Of a DNA stretch of 6,939 nucleotides, positions 1-5,463 are shown piece after piece; the first letter of the stretch is position 1; every line of letters begins with the position of its first letter. Made by a program: the position numbers and the translations under genes. The stretch is from an uncultured Clostridia bacterium (GTDB lineage Bacteria; Bacillota; Clostridia; Oscillospirales; Acutalibacteraceae): contig CAMJHU010000102.1 in NCBI GenBank assembly GCA_946405565.1, positions 1-6,939 on the forward strand. The letters run 5' to 3'. Under the pieces are notes generated by a model. That model did not search any database and was not told the DNA's origin. It saw only the letters and a program-made list of their open reading frames with translations.

Positions 1-314
1 CCTTCAGCGCCGATATACCAACTGATTTGTCCGTTGCCGCGGATTTCCATGGTTGCGCCGAATTCCGCGTAACCCGCAAACAAACCCGAAAAATCGGAAA
101 GGTCATTCCGGTAAGTATCCAGATGCCATGGTCCGGTTAAATCGTCATCTTTCGCCTCAAACAGCGTTAATCCGCTGTCCTCATATGAATCAGCCAAAAT
201 GGAAGGCTTATCTGTGCTGCCTTTGCTGCCAGAACTTTCGCTTCCACAGGCGGACAGCATACCAAGCATTAATCCGAGAATCACAATAATGCACCAATTT
301 TTCAAATTTTTCAT
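1..314 (-). CDS. Putative lipoprotein, partial (C-terminus beyond left edge)
   Basis: The first 104 codons of a secreted lipoprotein are present; the rest lies outside the window. The N-terminus has two lysines (K2, K5), a hydrophobic stretch (residues 7-20) and a lipobox LSAC with Cys23 as the expected lipidation site. A Ser/Gly/Lys-rich linker (24-37) follows, and a folded domain starts near residue 58 (TGPWHLD) and continues past the edge (ISWYIGAE at 97-104). By recall, such short lipoproteins with a W-H/Y-I-G-A-E segment recur in Clostridia, but I cannot assign a family or function. The ATG at 314 is chosen because AGGAGG (325-330) lies 10 nt upstream. It is the last visible gene of the TetR-led operon and starts 5 nt after the effector-binding gene stops, so it is probably co-expressed. 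It could be a surface sensor or a substrate-binding partner of the operon; that is inference. Confidence 0.85.
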   Translation of the reverse strand, partial: MKNLKNWCIIVILGLMLGMLSACGSESSGSKGSTDKPSILADSYEDSGLTLFEAKDDDLTGPWHLDTYRNDLSDFSGLFAGYAEFGATMEIRGNGQISWYIGAE

Positions 315-319
315 TGTAA

Positions 320-823
320 TCAGTCCTCCTTGATCGGCACCCAGATACCGCTTTCATAATCCGGCGACTGCGGGTCGCCCGCAGAGTAAACTTCCAGCGT
401 TGCCATATCGTTCGCCTTACGCTTTATTCCTTCTGTGGGAAACCATTCCTGCCAGACATAGGTGTTCAGCTCCTGCAGCGAATCCGGCATAGGACCTTTT
501 GTGGTGAATACTGCCCACTCGCTTGCGGGAAAAGAATACAGTTCCAGTCCTTCCGGCACCTCACCGCCCTGATACAGTCCCGCGATCCAGTAGGTAAAGC
601 TGTTCCCGTTGCACGAGCAGATCGCAAACATACCGATTTCATGGACAAGGAGCGCTTTCTCAACCGGCGTTTCGGGCTGCATGGTCTGCCAGAGCCGTGC
701 GTATTTCTGCGCGTATTCTTTGTCCCAGAATTCCGGACATTTCTGAAAGCCTTCATCCGGCGCTATCTCCGTGTGATACCCGATAAAGGTCATAATGTCT
801 TTCTTTTCATATGTTACATTCAT
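320..823 (-). CDS. GyrI-like / AraC-type effector-binding domain protein
   Basis: This 167-residue protein has no DNA-binding domain and no membrane segment, so it looks like a stand-alone cytosolic small-molecule-binding domain of the GyrI-like/SOUL-like superfamily (AraC E-bind, Cass2 type). Supporting features are an N-terminal strand with TFIGYHT (12-18), a Trp-rich helix (EFWDKEYAQKYARLW, 31-45), FTYWIAGLY (76-84), the central strand with YSFPASEWAVFTTKGPMPDS (96-115), the helix NTYVWQEWFPTEG (120-132) and the C-terminal pair LEVYSAGD/IWVPIK (143-165). Stand-alone members bind hydrophobic or cationic compounds; some have been reported as hydrolases of such ligands. The start at 823 is firm: AAGGAGG (831-837) sits 7 nt upstream, and the start overlaps the S41 stop by 4 nt (ATGA), which implies translational coupling. 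The residue just before IWVPI is Gly159, where many relatives carry an acidic residue. Family call is fairly sure; the ligand is unknown. Confidence 0.85.
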   Translation of the reverse strand: MNVTYEKKDIMTFIGYHTEIAPDEGFQKCPEFWDKEYAQKYARLWQTMQPETPVEKALLVHEIGMFAICSCNGNSFTYWIAGLYQGGEVPEGLELYSFPASEWAVFTTKGPMPDSLQELNTYVWQEWFPTEGIKRKANDMATLEVYSAGDPQSPDYESGIWVPIKED

Positions 824-1800
824 GGTGATACCTCCTTAACTGATTCTATCCATGCTGCGGCTTCTTTCTCCGGCTCATCCGTCAGAACGTCCGGGGATAT
901 GGGGTCTTCGCAGAAAACCTCATCTGTTCGGGGCGCAACGTCCGCCGCTACGGTAAGCCAGAGCTGAACGCCGTCATATAATGAGTACACGGTATTGACG
1001 CTGGCGTAACCCGCGGTCGGTGAACCGAATGTCCTGACATTCTCCAAACCGCGAAAGGCAAGCAGAACCGCTTCACCTGAACTTGCCGTCCATTCGTCTG
1101 TCAGAATGGCAATCGGAAGCTGCTCCGGCATTTTGAAGCTGTCAACCGTGATACCGCTGCCGCCGTTGAAAGCGCCATTTTTCAGCGTCAGATAATTGGT
1201 CTGTCCGTTGGCATATTGATACCCCAGCACATCACCGTCCGGCAGAAGCGGTGAGACAGCCGCCACCATCGGCGCCATATCGCCACCCGTGTTGCCCCGA
1301 AGATCTACGATGACACCTTTCGCATCCGTGTGTTCCCGCAGCCATGAAATAATAATCTGCGCGTATTCTTCTTTTTTACCCGCGTCCTGTGAGTATGCGG
1401 GCAGCACCACAGTGACAATCCCGTCCGGCTCACGGTCAATACGGACCAGCGGCAGTTTGGATTCTTCCTTGAAGGCTTCAAGATCTGAGGGAAGACGCAG
1501 CGCGGAATGCTTGCCGCCCGCCGCGGCAACAGCCTCGCGGAGAATCGGATAGGTATCCTCGAAGCTCTCCGCGTTTTGCAATCCCTCCTGCGCACGGCTT
1601 CTGGCTTTCTTCCAGTCATCCGAATCGGCATAATAGCCGTATTCCATGAAGGACAGCGCCTTTTCCCCATAAGCCTGCGGCGTTGGCTTGATGAGATAAA
1701 TGCCGAAATTCGGACCGTAACGAAGCAGCAGCATCACGAAGGCTGCCACAAACATGGCAATCATCAAGCATATGGCGGTTATGACAATCTTCTTTTTCAT
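820..1800 (-). CDS. Membrane-anchored S41 family peptidase homologue
   Basis: 326 residues. An uncleaved-looking N-terminal membrane anchor (about 5-26 after MKKK) places the catalytic domain outside the cytoplasm. The S41 (ClpP/crotonase-like) core is clear: VDLRGNTGGD (165-174), then TASSGE (238-243) and FGSPTAGY (258-265). Aligning without gaps on the C-terminal-processing protease core makes Ser240 the nucleophile. The general-base Lys of CtpA/Prc enzymes corresponds to Tyr265, so this is not a Ser-Lys type. A GGKHS motif (95-99) supplies His98, as in the tricorn-like S41 branch that uses Ser-His chemistry. No PDZ domain is visible between the His motif and the core. The start at 1800 has AGGAGG (1810-1815), which overlaps the stop of the upstream membrane-protein gene. 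Substrate is unknown; processing of the operon's lipoprotein or membrane protein is a guess from context. Confidence 0.92.
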   Translation of the reverse strand: MKKKIVITAICLMIAMFVAAFVMLLLRYGPNFGIYLIKPTPQAYGEKALSFMEYGYYADSDDWKKARSRAQEGLQNAESFEDTYPILREAVAAAGGKHSALRLPSDLEAFKEESKLPLVRIDREPDGIVTVVLPAYSQDAGKKEEYAQIIISWLREHTDAKGVIVDLRGNTGGDMAPMVAAVSPLLPDGDVLGYQYANGQTNYLTLKNGAFNGGSGITVDSFKMPEQLPIAILTDEWTASSGEAVLLAFRGLENVRTFGSPTAGYASVNTVYSLYDGVQLWLTVAADVAPRTDEVFCEDPISPDVLTDEPEKEAAAWIESVKEVSP

Positions 1801-1813
1801 TTCAATAAACCTC

Positions 1814-2311
1814 CTATTGCTGCATCAACATAATAATCCATCCGCACAGCAGGCAGGGAACGATTCCCAGCGCCATGCCGATAGCGGAGTGAACAAAGTG
1901 ATAGGTCTTCTGGTGATACGCTTCATCCATTTGCTCTGTTCCGGGAAGTCGTACGCGTTTCAGGTTGGCAAACAGCACCCAGTCCAGAAAAAAGCAATCG
2001 TACCAATCGACGATCAGCCACAATCCGTAACTTGCCAGAAATGCCGAAAGAAAATCTCTCGCGCCCGCCAGCAGCATCAATGCAACCAGCACGCCCAGAC
2101 ACACCAACAAAGCCAATCCCTTTTTAATCAATGCCGACGCACTGACCGGCTGTGACGGAATTTTTTCGTGAGTTTCAAAATATTTCTCCTGAATATCTTT
2201 GGGATAATCGTGTATCCACCAGACGGGATTTTTGCACAATGGAATCATGATCGCGCAGGTAAACAGAATCACGCTTGCGAAACATTCTATGATATAAACT
2301 GTCCAATTCAT
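1814..2311 (-). CDS. Hypothetical four-helix membrane protein
   Basis: 165 residues with four likely membrane helices, roughly 5-24, 65-83, 87-115 and 139-161, and a hydrophilic segment 27-60 between the first two. The third helix is unusual: LIVDWYDCFFLDW (99-111) places Asp102, Asp105 and Asp110 in a hydrophobic stretch. It is followed by KRVRLPGTEQMDE (118-130) and three histidines (His133, His138, His141) around the start of helix 4. I recognise no named family; similar small TetR-linked membrane proteins with a PGTE motif seem familiar from Clostridia, but this is recall only. A longer reading from 2419 would run through the TetR gene and is rejected. The ATG at 2311 has GGAGG (2318-2322) 6 nt upstream and overlaps the TetR stop by 4 nt (ATGA). 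Being immediately downstream of the repressor, it is probably its main target. Confidence 0.85.
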   Translation of the reverse strand: MNWTVYIIECFASVILFTCAIMIPLCKNPVWWIHDYPKDIQEKYFETHEKIPSQPVSASALIKKGLALLVCLGVLVALMLLAGARDFLSAFLASYGLWLIVDWYDCFFLDWVLFANLKRVRLPGTEQMDEAYHQKTYHFVHSAIGMALGIVPCLLCGWIIMLMQQ

Positions 2312-2922
2312 GATAATCCTCCATTCGTAGGTTCCATACCGTAAGTTTTGACAAAATGCCGGCTGAACGCCTCGATCTGCTTGGTCGCTTCCTCCGTCTT
2401 CTCCGGCTCCCGGTCGCACAGGTGAATCAGCGCGGAGATCGGCGCAGTGTAGGCAAACGCTAACATCGCAGGGTCGTCGCGGCGCAGCAGTCCTTTCTCC
2501 ATCATGCCCTCGAATAGCTTCGTAAACATCTCGGTAAGACCAATCAGAAAATGCTTTGTCGCCAGATCGCGCGCGCGTTCATCGCGGAACTGTTCGATGG
2601 AAAGCATTTTCCTTGTCATCACGATGGTTTCATCGTGAATCGTGAAATCCGTCATGCGCACGGTCATCGCCACGAGTCCTTCCAGCGAATCCGGCACAGG
2701 CGGCAGATGCTCCGGCGAGCCGAAATACGCGTCATAATAGGCAATCAATTCGTCCAGAAGGGTATTCCAGATTTCTTCTTTGCTGCTGAAATGCTTGTAC
2801 ATCGACGATTTGACCAGTCCAAGAGAAGCTGTCAATTCACGGATATTCGTGCCGGCATAGCCCTTTTGCGAAAACATCTCCAGTGCCGCCGCCAGTATTC
2901 TTTCCTTTGTATCCTTTGCCAT
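2308..2922 (-). CDS. TetR/AcrR family transcriptional regulator
   Basis: 204 residues from the chosen start. The N-terminal TetR helix-turn-helix is plain: TKERILAAALEMFSQKGY (5-22), TNIRELTASLGLVKSSMYKHF (25-45), then SSKEEIW. The C-terminal two thirds (about 50-195) are the variable helical ligand-binding and dimer domain; the ligand cannot be read from sequence. The ATG at 2922 is preferred over one at 2937 because GGAGG (2928-2932) lies 5 nt upstream of it, while the earlier ATG has no ribosome binding site. It heads an operon with the membrane protein, S41 peptidase, effector-binding protein and lipoprotein, and overlaps the next gene by 4 nt. Two inverted 16-bp sites within its own promoter (2945-2960, 2969-2984) suggest negative autoregulation of the whole operon. 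Family assignment is sure; the operator link is inference. Confidence 0.96.
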   Translation of the reverse strand: MAKDTKERILAAALEMFSQKGYAGTNIRELTASLGLVKSSMYKHFSSKEEIWNTLLDELIAYYDAYFGSPEHLPPVPDSLEGLVAMTVRMTDFTIHDETIVMTRKMLSIEQFRDERARDLATKHFLIGLTEMFTKLFEGMMEKGLLRRDDPAMLAFAYTAPISALIHLCDREPEKTEEATKQIEAFSRHFVKTYGMEPTNGGLS

Positions 2923-2942
2923 AAGAACCTCCGTCATATAAA

Positions 2943-2986
2943 AAGTGACCTTTCATTCACTTATTATAGCGAACGAAAGGTCACTT
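2943..2986. promoter_or_regulatory. Inverted-repeat operator of the TetR-led operon
   Basis: A perfect 12-bp inverted repeat, AAGTGACCTTTC (2943-2954) and GAAAGGTCACTT (2975-2986), flanks the -10 box. It can also be read as two inverted copies of a 16-bp site. GTGACCTTTCATTCAC (2945-2960) is itself a GTGA...TCAC partial palindrome. Its 14/16-matching partner on the minus strand, GTGACCTTTCGTTCGC (2969-2984), fills the -35/-10 spacer. Two dimers could bind, one on the spacer and one over the transcription start. This arrangement is typical of TetR-family repression sites next to their own gene. The sequence is direct observation; binding by the adjacent TetR is inference. Confidence 0.8.
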
Positions 2987-2991
2987 GTCAA
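2963..2991 (-). promoter_or_regulatory. Sigma-A promoter of the TetR operon (consensus)
   Basis: On the minus strand, TTGACA (2986-2991) and TATAAT (2963-2968) are separated by exactly 17 bp, a perfect match to the vegetative consensus. Transcription would start near 2956 and give a leader of about 34 nt before the ATG at 2922. The promoter should be very strong when free, so tight repression through the overlapping inverted sites is plausible. Confidence 0.9.
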
Positions 2992-3007
2992 GAGTCTTAT
3001 TCAGTTT

Positions 3008-3637
3008 TTATCCGAAAATCTGCCCCGGCAGTTTCAGCTTTTCTTTGGGCGGAAAACCCTTGTCGAATTCTTCGACGTCAGCGTCATCGACATAATAGCC
3101 CTGCGGCGTCTGATAAACACCGGTAATGTCGTCCAAATAACCCGGAATCAGTTCCTTACAGAGAAAGAAGGAATCGTCAGCACCTTCCGGAAGGTCGTGG
3201 TAACGGATACCGAAGTTTCTTGCGTAGTCAAATCCGCTTTTGCCGTAAAAACCGATGTTGCCCTCAAACAGAACCGCTCCGTAACCAAGGACGGCAGCCT
3301 TCTCCAACGAGTAATCCAGTATCGCTTTACCGTAGCCCTTGCGTTTCAGTTCCGGTATAATGCCAATCGGTCCCATCGTCAGAACAGGAATCACCCTGCC
3401 GTCATCGGCGTTGATGACCGTTTTCATAAACATATTCTGTCCGATGAGCCTGCCGTCCTGTTCCATGACGAAATCCAGTTCCTTCACAAAGGCAGGATCG
3501 TCCCGCAGCACATGAATGACATAATGCTCGCTGCACCCCGGACGGTAAACATTCCAGAACGATTCCCGGACAAGATTCTCGACCTCTCTGTAGTCCTCCT
3601 TTTTCTCCGGACGAATCATGTAGTTATTTTCCTTCAA
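3008..3637 (-). CDS. GNAT family N-acetyltransferase (YhbS-like)
   Basis: 209 residues from a TTG start, 203 from the alternative ATG at 3619. The fold is GNAT: an N-terminal IRPEKKEDYREVENLVRESF segment, the central strand PVLTMGPIGI, then the acetyl-CoA pyrophosphate loop PELKRKGYGKAIL, matching the Q/R-x-x-G-x-G/A pattern as R-K-G-Y-G-K, and the GYGAVLFEGNIGFYGKSGF strand-helix unit. It resembles the YhbS-type group (COG3153), whose acceptors are mostly unknown. The TTG is preferred because GAGGAG (3646-3651) lies 8 nt upstream and the extra residues continue the usual N-terminal strand. The ATG has a weaker AAGGA. With TTG the gene overlaps the PAP2 stop by 14 nt, so the two are probably translated from one message. 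Family is sure; the exact start is not. Confidence 0.93.
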   Translation of the reverse strand: MKENNYMIRPEKKEDYREVENLVRESFWNVYRPGCSEHYVIHVLRDDPAFVKELDFVMEQDGRLIGQNMFMKTVINADDGRVIPVLTMGPIGIIPELKRKGYGKAILDYSLEKAAVLGYGAVLFEGNIGFYGKSGFDYARNFGIRYHDLPEGADDSFFLCKELIPGYLDDITGVYQTPQGYYVDDADVEEFDKGFPPKEKLKLPGQIFG

Positions 3638-4295
3638 TGGTATTTCTCCTCGTTCGTTTCAACACTTCCGAAAACAGACTTAACAGGAAAATGCTGATCA
3701 GTACGCCGCCGACAATATCTGTAAACCAGTGAACCCCAGCAATCAACCTTCCGATCACTGTCATTCCGATGATTGCCGCGCAAATTCCTCTCAGCACGCG
3801 GCAAAGCTGTTTTTCTTTCACATATTTTCCGATAAGCATGATCGCGCTCCCCATTATCACACAAACGAGCATTGTATGCGAGGAGGGGAAAGATGCTTCC
3901 GGATGTATTCCGTCCGGCATGATGATCGGTCTGTAGTTGACAATCACTATTTCAAACAAAACATAAAGTCCTATTACCACGATATACAAACCACCAAGAG
4001 CCAGTATCTCATGGTCAACTTTTAATATGCTTCTTCGTTTGATGAGTTGCACAAATCCCGCCATTGCAAACAGAAACGCCACAAGAATGGCGGCGACGCC
4101 GAGCCAGTCCGTAATGTGGTACCAGAGGATATTCACTCCGGATAAGCGAAAGAAAAAACCGTTCAAGCGCGACAGTCCGATGCTTGTCCCTTCCGGTCCG
4201 ATCGGTCGGACATCGACGAAACGAACCAAGACAATCAGAAGCATAACGAGCAGCCCACTGATACCTGATACGAATAAATTGTTTTTGTTTTTCAT
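3624..4295 (-). CDS. PAP2 family membrane phosphatase
   Basis: 223 residues, an integral membrane protein with about six hydrophobic segments (near 7-25, 63-85, 98-119, 140-156, 165-185, 193-210). PAP2 superfamily (lipid phosphate phosphatase/undecaprenyl-diphosphatase-like) motifs are present: PSSH (137-140) and R-x5-H-x3-D at Arg183, His189 and Asp193, with His140 and His189 the expected catalytic pair. The first motif, normally K-x6-R-P, reads E-x6-R-P (Glu115, Arg122, Pro123), so the Lys is missing at its strict position. Such enzymes dephosphorylate lipid phosphates at the membrane surface; the substrate here is unknown. ATG 4295 has AAAGGA (4304-4309) 8 nt upstream. The gene lies behind a promoter overlapped by a long palindrome and is coupled to the GNAT gene downstream. 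Confidence 0.93.
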   Translation of the reverse strand: MKNKNNLFVSGISGLLVMLLIVLVRFVDVRPIGPEGTSIGLSRLNGFFFRLSGVNILWYHITDWLGVAAILVAFLFAMAGFVQLIKRRSILKVDHEILALGGLYIVVIGLYVLFEIVIVNYRPIIMPDGIHPEASFPSSHTMLVCVIMGSAIMLIGKYVKEKQLCRVLRGICAAIIGMTVIGRLIAGVHWFTDIVGGVLISIFLLSLFSEVLKRTRRNTIEGK

Positions 4296-4310
4296 GAGAA
4301 TCGTCCTTTC

Positions 4311-4342
4311 AGAATGAGATTGCCTGCAAGCAATTTCATTCT
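4311..4342. repeat. 32-bp near-perfect palindrome, probable operator
   Basis: The arms AGAATGAGATTGCCTG (4311-4326) and CAAGCAATTTCATTCT (4327-4342) match as inverted repeats at 14 of 16 positions with no spacer. The palindrome starts inside the -10 box of the PAP2 promoter and extends to just upstream of its ribosome binding site. The predicted transcription start (about 4331) falls near its centre, so the RNA would carry little more than one arm. That favours a protein-binding DNA operator (for example MarR- or GntR-like) over an RNA hairpin. The regulator is not identifiable; the neighbouring XRE protein is one candidate. Confidence 0.75.
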
Positions 4343-4366
4343 ACACTTTGATGGACGATACTTCAA
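4338..4366 (-). promoter_or_regulatory. Promoter of the PAP2-GNAT unit
   Basis: Minus-strand TTGAAG (4361-4366) and TAGAAT (4338-4343) are 17 bp apart, matching 4/6 and 5/6 of the sigma-A consensus. A start near 4331 gives a leader of about 36 nt to the ATG at 4295. The -10 box is embedded in one end of the 4311-4342 palindrome, so a bound protein would block polymerase. Confidence 0.65.
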
Positions 4367-4400
4367 GAAACGCCCGTTCACAGGGCTGATACGCTTCGTG

Positions 4401-5006
4401 TCATTTGATTTTATGCAGCAAAACGCCCTTTGTTACGAGCAGACAGAGCGTGAAAATTCCCGCATAAGGCTGTCTTGTCAAAATAAACAGCATAGTTGCT
4501 ATTACCGAAAAAGCCATACCCGTTACCATGCGATGTTTATCCCAGATCGGCTTGTCGAAACTACTGATTATCACGGCACAGAATCCATTTGTCGCTGTAA
4601 GACCGGTAACGACAATAAAAGCAGCTTTCAACCATGCGCTGGTTCCCGTCATGCCCATCATGCTGACAGACGTTACCGTTTCTGTTCCGCCGTCGCCAAA
4701 TACGGGTAGAAGCAATAACAACACCATAAGACAATCGAGTATGCCGCATAGAAGTGTCGTGTATTTTTTGTTCGATTCTTTGATATCCTGTTCGGCAAGG
4801 GTAACGATTTCTTCTCCGCCAATTAATTCGTCAATGGTCACATGGAAGTACTTAGCGATAGCTTTCAATGAGTCAATGCTTGGATATCCTCTGCCGGATT
4901 CCCATTTTGAAATGGCAGTACGTGAAACATAGAGCTTTTCCGCTAATTCTTCCTGCGTCAGATTTTCATTTGTTCTCAGCTTTTGTAGTTTTTCATTGAA
5001 TTCCAT
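4401..5006 (-). CDS. XRE-type HTH regulator with membrane-embedded C-terminus
   Basis: 201 residues in two parts. Residues 7-62 are a classical Cro/C1-type helix-turn-helix, with LTQEELAEKLYVSRTAISKWESGRGYPS (16-43) and IDELI at the end. After a short linker (64-82) come four hydrophobic segments (about 84-103, 126-149, 160-176, 182-197), so the protein is anchored in the membrane with its DNA-binding head in the cytoplasm. Such fusions are common in Firmicutes and often sense envelope or peptide signals, but no ligand is evident. ATG 5006 has GAGG (5015-5018) 8 nt upstream. It is transcribed toward the PAP2-GNAT unit 105 bp away, whose promoter carries a palindrome, so it could regulate that unit; this is only inferred from position. 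No convincing terminator separates the two. Confidence 0.93.
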   Translation of the reverse strand: MEFNEKLQKLRTNENLTQEELAEKLYVSRTAISKWESGRGYPSIDSLKAIAKYFHVTIDELIGGEEIVTLAEQDIKESNKKYTTLLCGILDCLMVLLLLLPVFGDGGTETVTSVSMMGMTGTSAWLKAAFIVVTGLTATNGFCAVIISSFDKPIWDKHRMVTGMAFSVIATMLFILTRQPYAGIFTLCLLVTKGVLLHKIK

Positions 5007-5049
5007 TTTTTTAGCCTCAAAATACCTTCGTCGATGTTAGAAAGCTGCC

Positions 5050-5078
5050 AGTATATCTGGTTTAATGCATGATGCTAT
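5050..5078 (-). promoter_or_regulatory. Possible promoter of the XRE gene
   Basis: Minus-strand TATACT (5050-5055) is a good -10 (5/6) and would start transcription near 5043, 37 nt before the ATG at 5006. The -35 at 17 bp, ATAGCA (5073-5078), matches only 3/6, so the site is weak or needs an activator. Confidence 0.35.
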
Positions 5079-5287
5079 CAGTGCCCCTTTCGTTTTTCTT
5101 TACGCTTTTGCTGCTTCAGGGCATATTGCCGCTGGGCTTGGGCGTCGCGCTCTCCTTTGCTGCGTAGCCGATGCTCTGTTTTCCATTCCTCACGCTGCTT
5201 CTGCAATGCCTGCTGTGACTAAGACGCGCGTTGCGTTTTTATCTTTCCCGCTTGTAAATGAATATGAAACACAATAATGTGCAACAT
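5078..5287 (-). pseudogene. Decayed YjdF-like (DUF2992) gene remnant
   Basis: From 5218 to the TGA at 5078-5080, the minus strand encodes a highly charged tail: SQQALQKQREEWK, then HRLRSKGERDAQAQRQYAL and KQQKRKEKRKGH at the end. By recall this matches the C-terminal third of YjdF/DUF2992 proteins (about 130 residues), which end in a K/R/E/Q-rich helix closing on a K-x-R-G-H-like motif. Immediately upstream, in the same frame, is TAG (5219-5221), apparently replacing a sense codon. Before it the frame runs 22 codons back to an ATG at 5287 with AAGGA (5296-5300), but those residues do not resemble a YjdF N-terminus. The gene is therefore interrupted by a nonsense codon and has probably lost its N-terminal half. 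No yjdF (NiCo-type) riboswitch was recognised upstream. It could instead be a small gene of 22 codons, but the coding-like tail argues for decay. Confidence 0.6.
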
Positions 5288-5298
5288 ATTTCTTTTCC

Positions 5299-5327
5299 TT
5301 TATACCATATATTTACGATTATTTCAA
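5299..5327 (-). promoter_or_regulatory. Candidate promoter ahead of the YjdF-like remnant
   Basis: Minus-strand TTGAAA (5322-5327) and TATAAA (5299-5304) are 17 bp apart, with a TGG just upstream of the -10 (extended -10). The predicted start (about 5292) lies only 5 nt before the ATG at 5287, and the -10 overlaps the AAGGA there, so this ATG would lack its ribosome binding site on that transcript. The promoter may instead feed the XRE gene through the remnant, or be an AT-rich chance match. Confidence 0.4.
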
Positions 5328-5401
5328 CCTTCATAAAGCAAATATCATTCGAGAGTGTCGTTGGCTATAAAGAGCTACCATCCTATTTGCCGAAAATATG
5401 A

Positions 5402-5427
5402 ACAATTTGTGAAAACCGCACAATTGT
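5402..5427. repeat. Imperfect inverted repeat upstream of trp promoter
   Basis: ACAATTTGTG (5402-5411) and CACAATTGT (5419-5427) are inverted copies except for one extra T, separated by 7 bp. The repeat ends one base before the -35 box of the trpE promoter. It could be a regulator site, but AT-rich short repeats arise easily by chance. The rest of 5328-5428 shows no gene. Confidence 0.3.
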
Positions 5428-5428
5428 C

Positions 5429-5457
5429 TTGACAATCCGGAATCGGCGTGCTATACT
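5429..5457 (+). promoter_or_regulatory. Promoter of the T-box-trpE transcript
   Basis: TTGACA (5429-5434) and TATACT (5452-5457) are separated by 17 bp, matching 6/6 and 5/6 of the sigma-A consensus. Transcription should start near 5464, giving a leader of about 355 nt before trpE that contains the whole T-box structure. Confidence 0.9.
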
Positions 5458-5463
5458 TCTCAC

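Noticed and set aside
53..289. 78-codon open frame on the plus strand
   Set aside because: It is antisense to the lipoprotein gene, which has a lipobox and a strong ribosome binding site.
2312..2419. Upstream extension of the membrane-protein gene to an ATG at 2419
   Set aside because: The extra 36 codons lie inside the TetR gene and read as unstructured polar residues. ATG 2311 has GGAGG and the typical ATGA overlap.
2923..2937. Five-codon N-terminal extension of TetR to an ATG at 2937
   Set aside because: No ribosome binding site precedes 2937, and the GGAGG at 2928-2932 would lie inside that reading frame while being well placed for 2922.
2945..3697. 250-codon open frame on the plus strand
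   Set aside because: It is antisense to the GNAT gene and the TetR promoter, with no family similarity and no ribosome binding site.
4372..4386. GCCC-7-GGGC hairpin downstream of the XRE gene as a terminator
   Set aside because: The stem has only 4 bp and no T-tract follows on the minus strand, so it is too weak to call.
5219..5221. TAG read through as pyrrolysine or another recoding event
   Set aside because: No recoding element or pyrrolysine genes are visible, and the upstream residues do not fit the family, so decay is simpler.
5065..5277. 70-codon open frame on the plus strand
   Set aside because: It is antisense to the YjdF-like remnant; its Ala/Phe-rich composition mirrors the charged Lys/Arg/Gln tail on the other strand.
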